Counted from the first letter of the stretch, positions 41,346 through 53,554 are shown. The stretch: 64,000 nucleotides of DNA from Diphasiastrum complanatum (GCA_029204225.1 CM055110.1:21682988-21746987), one strand, 5' to 3'. The notes: generated by a model from the letters alone, not told the origin. Translations and numbers: made by a program.

Positions 41346-43914
41346 TGTTGCAGGAATGCACAATCCGGTGAAGCTATGGGATAGCATCTTTCACCAAGAG
41401 AAATAGCACTCATAGCATCTCAGGAGAGAGGACTCCATACGGGGTATAGGCAGTCTGGATGGCATGAGACAGCAAAGTTCTTCGGGGAAGATCAAAACGA
41501 TCATCGTAGGTGGATTCCGGGGAGAATTTACGGAGAATCTTGTAGTTCGGTGGTTTCGGGAAAATCATCGATGGTGGCTTCATAATTCACTGTGTGGACA
41601 GCCATTTGGCCTAACAGGGCTTGCATGAGAATGCAAAGAGCAATGATGGAGAGCCATGCCAATTTACAGGGTCAAATCTGTTTGAAAACGGAGGAAATTT
41701 GGGACACTTCTAGTTTTGTGGGGTGTTGACAAATTTATGAGAAAATCGGCTTGTTTGCATTCAATACCGCATCAATTAGAAAACTGTAAATTTCATTACT
41801 GAGGCAGAGGTAGGGCGACCTCTATGGAGTTGTGAACTGCAAGAGAAACCACAGGGAATTGTGGTGTAAATGCCCAAGAAGTCTCTTTTCTTTCACAACT
41901 AGGGTTTTTAGATGAAAAATCATGGATCTCTCTCTCCACATAACTATTTCTGGAGCTATAAAAGGCTAGTGGAGGGCGCCCTAGTACTGTGAAGATGGTT
42001 GTAAGAGGCCATGGGCGGCCGTGGAGAGGCAAGAGAGCTAGATTGATTCTTGAGGGCAGCCAAAGCCCGAAACCCTAACTATGGCTGGAGAAGAAGGAAG
42101 TAAAGAGAGAGATGGAGGCTCGTGGCAGCTCGGGCGCAACAAGGAGGAGGAACTATATGTCCCTAAGTGCATAGCGTCTGCAGGATAACGGGTCAGCGCG
42201 CATGAAGACTTATAACCGTAGGATCGGGCCCATTCAAGATCCACGGTGGTGGTCGCGCGTTTTTTGAGCCATTGGATCGAGGCCAACCATTAGATTTAAT
42301 GTGAAATGGCCATGAAGGGGTCTGAAAGGCAAAATGGCCTTCATTTGCATTAAAAATTTTCATAGTGAAATGGAAACTTGGACCCGCCATTTAGAATGGC
42401 TATTCTTCATTAAAAAAAACTTCAAAGTAAAGTTTCAGCTCATTTTACAAGGGTATTTTATGGAAGAACCTATCTTTGGCTAGAGGGCACCTTTTTTGGC
42501 CATCCTTGGGCCAAAATGACTCCTGAAACTGGCTGCGGACAGAGCAATGTCACAAAGCAGGGAGAAATGCATTTCGGGGTGTTTTTGTCACCATTCTATC
42601 AAGTGGAGTGCAAGTGACCTAGTGATGGGCTACATTCACCATTTGGGTAACGTAGGGCCAAATTTGGGGCCATTTTTGGCTGGTGAAACCTACTAAAGGG
42701 CGGTACAATGAGGCATTATTGCTTCGGCGACAGAAGTGCAGATTGGCGACGTGACTACTCATCATTGGCGACAATTTTGAGTGGGCAAGCAATCACAGGG
42801 CATGGTATGCCGGCTACAGGTGAAAAATTCTTGTGATCAGGTTCAACTCTTGGGGTTAGAACCGACCAACGTCAGGTGGCGTTTTGGGAGAACGCTCTCA
42901 CAGGCATGTCCGGCGATGGTATTGTCGAGTTAGGTGATAGCTGCATTGACACACGTATCTTTAGCTTGGAAATTTCTCGTTCAGAGAGAAATATGGGCTA
43001 GCTTGGAAATACACACATTTTGGCTGTCACGGGTGATGGAAGTGTGAGGTGGTGCCAATTGGAAGCCATTGAGCAAGATAGCGAACTTGCATTGGATGAG
43101 CTGTGTGTGGGACATGCAGAGGATGAAGAATGGGTCAATAATCACATTTTGGTGAGTGTGATGATTTTGCGGTTTTGTAGTCGGTAAGTCAATTTTGATC
43201 AAGTCATTGTAGTTGTGGAGCAGTGTATCAGGTTTGTCATCGAAGAGATACACTTCAACTGCCAGTTTGGATTAGTCAAGTCAATTTGCAATATCATATT
43301 GCATCATGGATGTAGATTCCAGTGATAGTAGGGTGCAGATCATTTGGTTTGGGCCATGGAAGATCTCACAAGTTCACTTGGAGGGATATTGGCATGCACA
43401 GTCATGTGAGGGACTTGATGGCGGCTTTGGAGTTCACATCTCAGTGTATTCTCAGGGAGTGGTTTGGAACCATTCACAGAAGTAGCTTGGAGCTAGCTTG
43501 GGGGAATACAGGTGGGCACTACAGGGTAGATCCTTAGATCTTTGTGATCAAGATGGCATTGTGATACCTGGTAGGGATAGCACTTTAGGATGACATGGGA
43601 TGATCATCAGGGGGCAGCAATTTTAGACTGGACTTGAGTCATTGGACAGGACTTACAGGGCCAATTCATGATGGAATCAGGATGCTACAAATGCAAATGG
43701 GCAAAGCATGAAGCTTTGGGAGCCAGCTCTAGGTTGGAGAGCTGATGGAGATCGCACGGGGTGTGATCAGAGGGCAAGCACCATGATGGGTGTTTTGCTA
43801 GCGATCTTGTTAGCAACTGTGCTAACACAGAGAAAATAAAAAAATAATAATAAAACTCTGTGGCATGTGTTTTGTAAGACCACGTATGAGTATCTGTCAA
43901 TAAACTTCAAGCCA
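41346..43914. other. No recognisable gene; probable non-coding retroelement interior
   Basis: This follows a primer binding site, where gag would be expected, but no gag, zinc knuckle or protease is present in any frame. The sequence is less AT-rich than its surroundings. It could be the interior of a large non-coding retrotransposon derivative. Confidence 0.4.
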
Positions 43915-43919
43915 TGACA

Positions 43920-44474
43920 TGTGAGTAGACGCTTAAATAATAATAAAATAGCTTAAACTTAGATTTAGAACTTAGAAAACTTAAGATTAGAAATATTTTA
44001 TCTTAAGTTTTCCTAAGTTAAGAAATTTGAAGTTCTAAATCCTAAGTTAGAAGTTCTTGAAAAACAAGAAACAGATTAGTCCCATAAGTTAGTAGACACT
44101 TATGGAAGACCCTCCTTGCCATAAAAGGAGAGGTATTGGCATTGTAACCAACACTTTTGAGATTAAGCTATCTTGCTTTCTATTTTGGAGAATTATCATT
44201 CTATGTCATTTGTGTTCCCTTTGGAAAGGTGCATAGCTTGAGGGAAGGTGCTCGGGCCTCCTCTTGCCTCCTTTTCATCGGTTTACTGTGGTGTCACCTC
44301 ATTTCCGTTTTGAGCACTAGTTGGGTAAGCCTTAGTGCTTCCGTCATTACTTCTTAGTTTCACATTTTTGTTTGAACCTTGGTAGAAACTTAAAAAGTGG
44401 ACAAATCTCTACATCCCTATACTATACCTGTAAGTAGATCTAGCCACCGCACACACTATAAATATTTCGAACAT
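43920..44474 (+). mobile_element. Ty3/gypsy LTR
   Basis: Begins TGTGAGTAGACG and ends TTTCGAACA immediately before a TGGCGCC-type primer site. It has a TATA-like CCATAAAAGGAGAGG at about 44119 and a poly(A)-signal-like region further on. No partner LTR was found. Confidence 0.6.
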
Positions 44475-44490
44475 TGGCGCCGTTGCCACT
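44475..44490 (+). mobile_element. Primer binding site, TTGGCGCCGTTGCCAC
   Basis: This is close to the TGGCGCCGTTGCC primer site typical of Athila/Tat-type plant gypsy elements. It differs from the initiator-Met sites elsewhere in the window. Confidence 0.75.
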
Positions 44491-44681
44491 TTTTAAGTAT
44501 TTTTCTACCTAGCTTCTTCTCCTTTTTCTTTTGTTTTTTGCTTCCGTGTTGTATGTTTGCTTGTGTGCTTATCTCTATCTGCCAACAAACAGCACATGTC
44601 TCTCCAAGTCCTTCACGAGTTGCGGAGCAACTTCTCAAACCGGGGGGTATTGTACACTATTCGATCTTGCTACAAGTTAAA

Positions 44682-44840
44682 TTAATCTAGACCCTCCATT
44701 CTCTAGTAGGTTAAGCCTTAGAGGAAGAGGTTTAGTTTAGGGTTTTATCGTTATGGTTTTAAGTTAATCTAGGCCCTCCATTCTCTAGTAGGTTAAGCCT
44801 TGGAGAAGGAGGGTTGGTTTAGGGTTTTGATCATTGCAGC
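44682..44840. repeat. Tandem duplication of ~80 bp
   Basis: TTAATCTAGACCCTCCATTC through AGGGTTTTATC occurs at 44682-44750 and again at 44763-44830 with a few changes, in the leader downstream of the gypsy primer site. Confidence 0.8.
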
Positions 44841-45392
44841 TTTATTTGCTAAGTAGAGTACCCAAGAGAATAGCGGATCTTACCCTTAGAGTACTCACGC
44901 TATACTTGCATTGCCTTCTTAGCATCCATATTCATGCTAGTAGGAAGAAGCCTTAGTATCGACCAGATGGGAGACAACCATAGTCCTACTAAAAGGAGCC
45001 TTAGCCAGAAATAGATGCTAAAAATACAATAGCACACCTTCACATGTGTGGAGAAGACACCTAAAGCCTATTTGCAATGATATATCCAAAATTTTCAATG
45101 CTACTACTTGTTAGAAAGTCGCCGCTTTTTGCTCTCAAAATGTGCTATTTTTGGACTTTGGAACGGACTAATTTGTTGAAAAATAAGATGCATGTGAGTC
45201 AAATAACTATTTGACAATGATAGTTCAATTGTAGGAAGAAAAATAGTTTAATGTAATAACAAAACTATTTTGATACTATCTTAAACACAACTTATTATCA
45301 TTCAAAAAGTGCAAAAAATGAATGATAGAGAAAGATCACTTCATTGCCAATTATCAAAACTCGGATCATAATAACATGAGTACCACCTTTAT

Positions 45393-45830
45393 TTGCAGCA
45401 AAAAGGAAAGGTAAAAAAGGATCGAAAGGAATTGCAAAATTTGGACTATTACTTAGATCGTTCTTTCAATCGTAAGAATATTTGTGTAGGTGTCTTAGAG
45501 ACGGCCATGAAGAGAGGGATACAATTAGGCATCTACGACAGCCATGCACTCTGTGTCAGATATTTAACAGAGAGAGAAATAATCAGAAAGCATTCGACAA
45601 AACTAACGCACATAAAGAAAATAGAGAATATGTATATTAGCCGTTGTGATAACAATGATCTAATCACAAATTCTGAACTGGTTCACAATAGTATTGCACT
45701 ATGCATTGCGATCCTACTATGCATGTCTCTACTTCTTGAATTGCTCTCTCTGATACAATGGAATAAAACTCACAAATATTTACTCGCAAATTGTCAAGCC
45801 CTCAAGACAAGTAGTTCTGTTTTTTATTAA
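45393..45830 (+). CDS. Hypothetical ORF, 145 aa, unassigned
   Basis: Open frame with a basic N terminus (MQQKGKVKKDRKELQ) and one hydrophobic segment near residues 100-120 (ALCIAILLCMSLLLELLSLI). I recognise no family. It lies between a gypsy LTR and a copia element and may be retroelement-derived or a chance frame. No splice or promoter evidence supports expression. Confidence 0.2.
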   Translation: MQQKGKVKKDRKELQNLDYYLDRSFNRKNICVGVLETAMKRGIQLGIYDSHALCVRYLTEREIIRKHSTKLTHIKKIENMYISRCDNNDLITNSELVHNSIALCIAILLCMSLLLELLSLIQWNKTHKYLLANCQALKTSSSVFY

Positions 45831-46206
45831 GGCTAGTATGTTTGCACAATTGTAAGTGAATTCAAACTCAAGCATCATTAGAATTCAAGAATACTCTTTT
45901 CTTGAAGTTTAGCTAGCAATAGACATGAGAAAATAACTTAGAATATGCACTTCTTAGGTTTTTGATAATATCATTTGTCACTCCCTAGGCATAATATAAA
46001 CACAATAGTTACCCTACAAACATCATACATGCTTGTAAACATGCAATTGAACATTTGCACATGTATCTTACCTTTAACATACAAGTACTGAGGTTGAAAA
46101 TTTGATAATATGATTATCTCTTATACCCTTTAGGTTTTATTATTGGACTAATATGTATCCTAAAGGTGACATGCATATTATAAAATTTTGTACGATGGAA
46201 AAATGA

Positions 46207-46211
46207 TCATT
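46207..46211. repeat. Target-site duplication tcatt, left copy
   Basis: Matches the five bases at 52312-52316 and delimits the copia element. Confidence 0.9.
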
Positions 46212-46893
46212 TGTAAAAATTACAGCAAATAAGGATCCTAAAACACTTGAAATGATGAGAGAAACAATACATTATGATTTCATAAGATTAGCACAAGTTG
46301 AACCATCAAAATCCATCAAAAATCTATGCTTGAACCTCACTAAATGGCCCAAATCCTTGAAGAAGGCTTCACACGTGTGAAAGTACGGCCTCCCACAGTA
46401 TGAGTATTGTACACCAGACCTACATTCAATCCTATAATCATTAGTAATCACAAGTACTCAAACAATTATGAACATAGAGAGCAATTGCACCATTATGAGA
46501 GAAAAATCATGAAATTGCTTGATAGATTTTGGTGAGATATCATCACCTATATATACATGATCCATCACGGTTTTGGGTAGGTATGAGTAGCCCTAAACCT
46601 ATCCCTAATGCTAATTTTGGTGGATCTTTCATCCCTACCAAGTTAGGGTTGGATTCTTGGAGATCCCTCAACAATGCAAAAACTACCAAAAATAGCTCCT
46701 ATTTTTTCTCTCTTGTATCTAAGCATAATTTGGACTCATTCCAAAGGTTCTAACACTTAGGTCTACTTGAGAACATCCTTATGAATGGAATCCTATGCTA
46801 TTTGGCACGTGTGACAAGCCACATCATGACCATCTAACTATTTACAAGTCATATGACCAAAACTAGTCAAGCTAGAATTGTGAATTTTTAACA
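46212..46893 (-). repeat. 3' LTR of the copia element
   Basis: About 20 differences in 682 bases from the other LTR, mostly transitions. Contains CACCTATATATACATGATCC, a TATA-like motif, near 46540-46560. Confidence 0.95.
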
Positions 46894-46908
46894 CTCCTCC
46901 TCACTATC
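46894..46908 (-). mobile_element. Polypurine tract of the copia element
   Basis: On the minus strand this reads GATAGTGAGGAGGAG directly before the 3' LTR, where plus-strand DNA priming occurs. Confidence 0.8.
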
Positions 46909-46919
46909 TAGCTTGGTTC

Positions 46920-48664
46920 AATCATTGCTTTACTAATCACTCCAAGTGATGATCTGAACTTCATAAAAGGTGTCTTTTGAAGTGGTTTAGTAAGTAGATC
47001 AGCTACACATTCACTGCTTGGAACATGCTCCAAAGCAATCTCCTTGGCTTGCACCATTTATCTCACAAAGTGATGGCATATCTCAATGTGCTTAGATCTT
47101 GCATAGAAGATTGGGTTAGATGCAAGGTGTTGCGCTGATATATTGTCATTGTAGATGATTGGTGCCTCCTCTGAATCCATGATCTTTAGCTCCACCAATA
47201 ATCTCTTGATCCAAAGTACCTCCTTTGTAGTGGTTGTCAAAGCTTTGTACTCAGCCTCGGTTGAAGATAGAGATATAGTTTCTTGCTTTTTTGAAAGCCA
47301 TGAAACCACACCTTCTCCTATGAAAGTTGAATAGGCACTTGTTGATTTCCTATCCCTCTTGTCCCCTGCAAAATCTGAATCACTAAATGCATGAAGGTTA
47401 ATCACATCTCCTCTATATAGAATCCCAAAATCCAATGTACCCGAGATGTATCTTAGAATCCTCTTAGCCTTTTTCCAATGGATATTCAATGGCTTTTGTA
47501 TGGATTGGCTCAACCTACATACACTAAATCTTAGATCTAGTCTAGTTATAGTGATCCACATTAAGGAGCCTATAAGTTTCCTGTCCATGAAGGATCTTTC
47601 ATCATCTTCATTTGGCACTTTTACATCTTGCTCCATTGGTGTGTCAACACTTTTGCATACTTCCATCTTAAACTTCTTCAAAAGACTTTCAGAATAGTTT
47701 ACTTGACTTATAAAGATAAAATCAGACCCTCTAAGTACCTCTATGCTTAAGATGAAGTGAAGACACCCTAGATCTACCATCTTGAACTCTAAGGATAGAT
47801 CTATCTTGATTTTTTCAATACCATCAACACTATTTCCACTAATGATGATGTCATCTACATAAATGAGTAAAAGTACAATACCAACATCATCAAACTTAAT
47901 GTAAAGAGTGGGATCATATTCACTTTGAACAAAAGAAAGTGAAATGAGATAGCAATGTAGTCTTGAATTCCAAGATCTCGAGGATTGCTTCAAGCCATAG
48001 ATGCTTCTTTGGAGATGGCATACTTTGTTCTTCATTCCATGCTTGATGAACCCTTGTGGCTGCTCCATATAGATATCCTCTTCCAAAAAACCATTCAAGA
48101 AAGCATTAGAGACATCCATTTGACATAGGATCCATCCAAAATGTGATGCAAGTGCAATGATTAGCCTTATTGTGACCATCTTGGCCACGGGTGCAAAAGT
48201 TTCCTCATAGTCTATCCCTCTCTCTTGAGCATAACCTTTTGCAACTAACCTTGCTTAATGTTTGTTAACACTCCCATTTGCATTCAACTTAAGCTTGAAG
48301 ACCCACTTGTATCCTATTACATTCCATTGAGGTATCTCAACAAGCAACCAAGTTTCATTCTCAATCAAGACATCATACTCATCCAACATAGCTTTATACC
48401 ATTCTTTGGACTTCAATGCATCTTCAACATTAGATGGTTCTTCAAAACTAGATAAAGCATAAGAAGTGGATGAGATACCCTCAACTTGCTGTCCCTTGTC
48501 TTGATATGTGAGCCTTGATGGCTCCACTTTTGCCCTTGAAGATCTCCTTGGTGTGATAGGTGGGTTTGGTGCTTGCTCCTCCATGAGCTCCTCCTCAAAA
48601 CCAAGATCTTGCTCCTCGGTCATCTTCTTCTTGATTGTTGGAGCACTTGAGCCTTCTTCAAGCA
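46920..48664 (-). pseudogene. Copia reverse transcriptase and RNase H
   Basis: Blocks run from NVEDALKSKEWYKAMLDEYD and GYKWVFKLKLNANGSV through MDVSNAFLNGFLEEDIYMEQ, the catalytic IYVDDIIISG (about 47837-47870) and LGSL/GSLMW-type connection, to the RNase H motifs HAFSDSDFAGD, SLSSTEAEYKAL and CVADLLTKPL. A TAA at 48255-48257 falls just before ARLVAKGY, and another at 47058-47060 just before MVQAKEIA. Otherwise the 376-codon frame between them is open. Confidence 0.92.
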
Positions 48665-49440
48665 TAGACAAGGTTTGTGAAGCTTGTGCCTTATCCAAGG
48701 CACATAAGAAGGTGTTTCCTAACTCCATCACAAAGTCATCTCATCTTCTTGAACTCATACACTCGGATGTGCACATTGCTAGCACCAAATCTAATGGAGG
48801 TTCATCCATGTTTTTAACCTTCATTGATTACTACTAGAGATATTGTTGAGTGTTTTTACTTTCCTTCAAGTCTCAAGTATTTGATACTTTTGTAAAGTTC
48901 AAGTTGTTTGTGGAAAAGCATCATAATCATAGCATCAAGATTCTTAGAAGTGACAATGGTGGAGAATTCATCTCCAATGAGTTCAAGGCCTTTTGTGAGG
49001 AGGAAGGGATCAAGAAAGAGACTTCTTGTCCTTACACTCCTCAACAAAATGGAGTTGCTGAAAGAAGGAATAGAACATTATGTGAATGTTCTAAGGCTTT
49101 AAGATTAGATGCTTGTTTTCCCAAATCCTTTTGGGGTGAGTCTCTTGTATGTGCAAACTACTTGATGAATAGGGTGTCTTGCAAAGCAATTGAAGGCAAA
49201 ACTCCTTATGAGATGTTGTATGGAAAGAAACCCAATCTTAATCACTTGAAAGTTTTTGGGTGTATATGTTATGTGCATGTGCCATTGGAAACAAGAACCA
49301 AGGAGGATCCATCTTCCACAAGAGGGATCGTGCTTGGATATGCAAGCTCAAGCAAGGGCTACAAAGTCTATCTCCCATCCTTGAACAAATTTGTTGTTTC
49401 AAGGGATGTTATCTTTGATAAACATCATATGTCCTTCCCA
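48665..49440 (+). pseudogene. Copia integrase segment, inverted relative to its element
   Basis: The plus strand reads the zinc-finger end and core of copia integrase: SIDKVCEACALSKAHKKVFP, SDNGGEFISNEFKAFCEEEG, YTPQQNGVAERRNRTL, GKTPYEMLYGKKPNLNHLKV and SRDVIFDKHHMSF. D at IHSD, D at SDNGG and E at NGVAER correspond to the D,D-35-E triad. All other genes of the element are on the minus strand. An in-frame stop (TAG, about 48835) interrupts it after FIDYY. Confidence 0.92.
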
Positions 49441-50057
49441 ATAGACCTTGGTAGGCCTAAAGCATACTCCTCCTTGATCATAGCCTCCATGGAACCCGAG
49501 TTGACATGTCCAAGTCTTTTGTGCCATAAAGTAAAGGTAGATATCTTGCTCTTCTCGGCCAACATGACAACATTAGTATCCACAAATGCATCCAACTTAT
49601 AAAGTTTGCCAAGTCTAGTGCCCTTAGCCACTATCTTACCCTTCTTCTTGATGAAACATTCATTTGAAGCAAAGTCAACATTGAAACCATTGTCTACCAT
49701 TTGGCCAACACTTAGTAGATTCTTTGTTATTGTAGGAATGTACAAAACACCTTTTATGTTGAACTTTTTGGAAGATCCTAAGCAAAGGGGAATGTTACCA
49801 ACTCCTTCAATCTTACAAGCTTCATCATTTGTTGTATAGATAGACTTTATAGGTCCATCATAAGATAAGAGAGAAGAGAAAAACTCTCTTTTGCTAGTCA
49901 TGTGTGAACTAGCACCCGAGTCAATCCACCAAGGATCTTGTCCTTTGAAACTTGTTGAAGAAAATATGGACATCATGAGAGAGTCCTCATGTGAACTCTC
50001 CTCCTCCTCCTTTTGCTCATGTTGGCTTGGCTTTGATCTTGCTTCCTCTTGAAGCAT
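49440..50057 (-). pseudogene. Copia protease and pre-integrase domain
   Basis: Contains WWIDSGASSHMTS, the copia protease active site, and KRLGHVN of the pre-integrase (GAG_preint) domain, ending GLPRS at the inversion breakpoint. The last few codons beyond that read across the junction. Confidence 0.9.
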
Positions 50058-50818
50058 TCTGAGGCATAATGCCCCATCTTGCTACAATAGTAGCACTTCA
50101 CCTTTGATTTGTCCTTCTTGACTTTGGTGGTTGATGGAGATGCCTTTGAGGGTCCTTCTTGATCCTCAAGCTTTGAAGATTTCTTGAATGTTGATCCTTT
50201 GCCTTTGGTGAAGAGAGCTTGGTCATCTCCACCTTGGATGGAAAGCCTATCCATCCTCTCTTGCATTTGGCTCCTTCTTGATTCCTCGGCCATGAGTGTG
50301 CCTAACCCATAATTGCATATCCCTGAACCAAATTGTCAAACTCAAAGCTTAGTCCATTCAATATGAGTTGAACAAGCTCTTCATCCTTGATAGGATCACC
50401 TATGAAGGCTAGCTCTTTGTTCAATTCCTTTACTCTTAGGACAAAAGTATGTGCACTCTCTCCTTTCTTTTGATAGCTTCTATAGATTTGATTCTTCAAA
50501 GCTAACAATTCTAGTTTGGTTCTTGGATTCATAGACGTTTTGCAAAGTCTCCCAAACATCTTGAGCCAAAGTGCAATCTCCTACCTCTCTTAAGAGTTCA
50601 TTTGCAACATTCATTTTTATGCAATGTAGTGCAACATTGCACCTCTTGATGTATTTGGCTTTTTCTTGAGGATGAATAAGTTCACCCTCCTTACCATTTA
50701 CAATTTCCATCAGATCCTGCATGATCATGATGGATTCCATTCTAACTTTCCATATGGAATAGTTAGTTTTGTTGAGCCTTTCATTAGTATCCAAAAGATA
50801 TGCATTTATAGATGTCAT
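50040..50818 (-). pseudogene. Copia gag with zinc knuckle, frameshifted
   Basis: MTSINAYLLDTNERLNKTNY opens the frame, a UBN2-type gag domain (LREVGDCTLAQDVWETLQ, LNGLSFEFDNLVQGY) follows, then CYYCSKMGHYASEC (CX2CX4HX4C). Three frame changes near 50520, 50297 and 50050 break the reading frame. Confidence 0.88.
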
Positions 50819-51617
50819 ATAGTCTCCTAATCAAGGACTTGACACAAATGAAGGTTACTTCTATTGATTTGATTGAAAATCTACCTTATCCCACTTCTTA
50901 GGGACCTAAAAAGATCAGTAATAGACTTCCTATAAAGATCTAAGAATGATCTATAACAAAATCAAATCATAGAATACTAGAAACAATACACTTGCTTGAT
51001 TGAAGTAGACAATACTAGTAGAATTGCCCCTCTTTCTATAAAGAACATTAAAGCTTCCAAATGATTTGATCAAGAATGAATTTCAGCAACCTAATATACT
51101 TCCAAAATCACTTGTAAAAGATCTAAATAGAACCTAATGAGGATGCAACACAATCTACTATCCAATCACAAGCAAAAAATGATCAAAATTGATGAAAAAT
51201 TGATCTAATTTGGTGCATAAGTCAAGCAATGGTTGGACTAAACCTAAATCACTTTAGGAGATGTCCACTACACCTTAGAACAGCCTTGAAGAGTCTCCAA
51301 AACTCTGATTTTCCCTCTCCTTGAATGCTAGAAAGCCTTCTCTACGAAATCACCTCCAAAACTCGCTTAGAAATCAATGCTTGGAGCAAGCAAAGCTTGC
51401 TATATTGGTAATGTGAATTGAATTCAATTTTGGCTCTGGTTTTAGACACCTAAACACCTGCAAATGAAGTCACACAACACCAGTCTCCAATGTATTTGAC
51501 TCACTTTGAGTTCTAGAATCAATGCTAGATGCTAAGATCCAATCTACACAAGATTTAGATCAAAAATTGTGATCAAATTGAATGAAAACCAAGGATTTAG
51601 CTCATTTTAGCCTTTAG
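50819..51617 (-). mobile_element. Untranslated leader of the copia element
   Basis: About 800 bases between the primer site and the gag start with no coding frame. Confidence 0.75.
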
Positions 51618-51629
51618 GCTCTGATACCA
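51618..51629 (-). mobile_element. Primer binding site of the copia element
   Basis: GCTCTGATACCA on the plus strand, the reverse complement of TGGTATCAGAGC. Confidence 0.9.
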
Positions 51630-52311
51630 TGTAAAAATTACAACAAATAAAGATCCTAAAACACTTGAAATGATGAGAGAAACAATACATTATGATTTCA
51701 TAAGATTAGCACAAGTTGAACCATCAAAATCCATCAAAAATCTATGCTTGAACCTCACTAAATGGCCCAAATCCTTGAAGAAAGCTTCACACATGTGAAA
51801 GTACGACCTCCCACAGTCTGAGTACTGTATACCAAACCTACATTCAATCCTATAATCATTAGTAATCACAAGTACTCAAACAATTATAAACATAGAGAGC
51901 AATTGCACCATTATGAGAGAAAAATCATGAAATTGCTTGATAGATTTTGGTGAGATATCATCACCTATATATACATGATCCATCACGGTTTTGGACAAGT
52001 ATGAGTAACCCTAAACCTATTCCTAATGCTAATTTTGGTGGATCTTTCATCCCTACCAAGTTAGGGTTGAAATCTTGGAGATTTCTCAACAATGCAAAAA
52101 TTACCAAAAATAGCTCCTATTTTTTCTCTCTTGTATCTAAGCATAATTTGGACTCATTCCAAAGGTTCTAACACTTACGTCTACTTGAGAACATCCTTAT
52201 GAATGGAATCCTATGCTATTTGGCACGTGTGACAAGCCACATCATGACCATCTAACTATTTACAAGTCATATGACCAAAACGAGTCAAGCTAGAATTGTG
52301 AATTTTTAACA
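51630..52311 (-). repeat. 5' LTR of the copia element
   Basis: Partner of 46212-46893, equal in length. Confidence 0.95.
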
Positions 52312-52316
52312 TCATT
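52312..52316. repeat. Target-site duplication tcatt, right copy
   Basis: Identical to 46207-46211. Confidence 0.9.
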
Positions 52317-53398
52317 TACCACTTCCAAACTACCTATATCATATAGCTTTGAGTGGATTACCATATTTATAAATCTTTTTTCAAATATTGGTTTTATAAA
52401 TTAACGTTCAATTCTCTAAAGTCATGAAATACAATATATGGCTAAGTTGTTGGTCCAAGCAATACCATTATGATGCAAATGTTGGCCTCATTATGGAGAT
52501 TAAAGAGTGTACTAGTGAAGATAGTGACAACAAATTATGGTAGTTATAAAAGCAAAGTCGTGATGATCATGAGAAATAAAGCATATTTGAAAAACATAGT
52601 TGGCCCTTTCGATGACATGTTCATACTTTGTGTAGGGATCTAGCTTATTTGGCCCATAAGTGCAAATTGTCTACATTTGTGTAGAGAGCCATTCAACACA
52701 AGGAAAGTGTGACAAGTAGCATCACATACTGGATGTGCACACCACCAGTTAAAAATTGATTCAATCAAGAAGAGTGATACACTTGAAATTCCTAATGGTA
52801 AAATAATTTGAAAATCACAATAACCTTTGCCCTATGGGCTTAATATGTTCAAATAATAAGAAGCGACAACTCAGCTTTTAGCAAATAATCACAATAGCTC
52901 ACCGCTATCGTGCCAAAGTAATCTAGTGCATGAGATAACAATATAAGTTTTTCTAAAAAAATGTAACTATACACTTATAAAAACACTTATATTTTAGGCT
53001 GCAAAACGGTTCCAAGAAGATGCATAAGGGTCACATTTTAACCCCTTCACCGAATCGTAGATCTCCATCTGCAGGCATGCTCCAGAAAGCAATCAAAATG
53101 CACATGGAATAAACTTGTAGCTTCTCAGAGGTGCAACTGCTGTTAAACAGATATATGCTCCTCATAAGTTTGCTCAAATAAACTTTTGCTATAGCAGCTG
53201 AGACCCCATCGACAGATACAGTACTGGATATATAGTCAATATGCTAACTGGTTAGCTTGTTTGCTAACATCCTAAGAATTTTGCATGTTCAGCAATATGC
53301 TGAAGCTAGCCTCAAATGGAGGTCAATTTTACCTTATAGAAATGGATAGCTGCTGCCGATGGAAACAGTCCTATTTAATAGGAGGGGGTGCTTGCCGA
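52317..53398. other. Intergenic DNA and probable 3' region of gene 2
   Basis: No recognisable coding sequence. The last few hundred bases before 53399 should contain the 3' UTR of the minus-strand gene. Confidence 0.5.
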
Positions 53399-53554
53399 TC
53401 AGTGGTAAAGCAAGTCGTTTGTTTTATTGGCTTTATTGTCACTTAAACGCATCGACTGAGCGTCGATGACATAGTAAGGAGGGCTTGTAATAGTCGCTTG
53501 CGCAGCATTTTCCTTAATCCCTTGAACTTGAGATGAAAATGTATCATCCAACAT
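53399..53554 (-). CDS. Gene 2 terminal exon M
   Basis: Acceptor GTGTGCCAG, 156 nt including TGA. Encodes MLDDTFSSQVQGIKENAAQA then the divergent tail TITSPPYYVIDAQSM...LLYH. LDDTF(A/S)SQ(M/V)Q is the conserved end block of the family. Confidence 0.85.
   Translation of the reverse strand: MLDDTFSSQVQGIKENAAQATITSPPYYVIDAQSMRLSDNKANKTNDLLYH

Larger units (their letters stand above)
46212..52311 (-). mobile_element. Complete-length Ty1/copia retrotransposon, minus strand, internally rearranged
   Basis: Two 682-base LTRs (46212-46893 and 51630-52311) start TGTAAAAATT, end TTTTTAACA and are flanked by tcatt. The minus-strand primer site (complement of TGGTATCAGAGC, 51618-51629) abuts the right LTR and the purine tract abuts the left one, so transcription ran right to left. 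Order: gag with CCHC knuckle, protease with DSGASSHM, pre-integrase LWHKRLGHVN, an inverted integrase, reverse transcriptase and RNase H. Several frameshifts, two stops and the inversion make it inactive. It lies between the two host genes. Confidence 0.95.

Noticed and set aside
46529-46753. ORF present in both copia LTRs (also 51947-52171)
   Set aside because: It lies wholly within the LTR and recurs only because the LTR is duplicated.
47446-47697. Plus-strand ORF inside the copia element
   Set aside because: Antisense shadow of the reverse transcriptase/RNase H frame.
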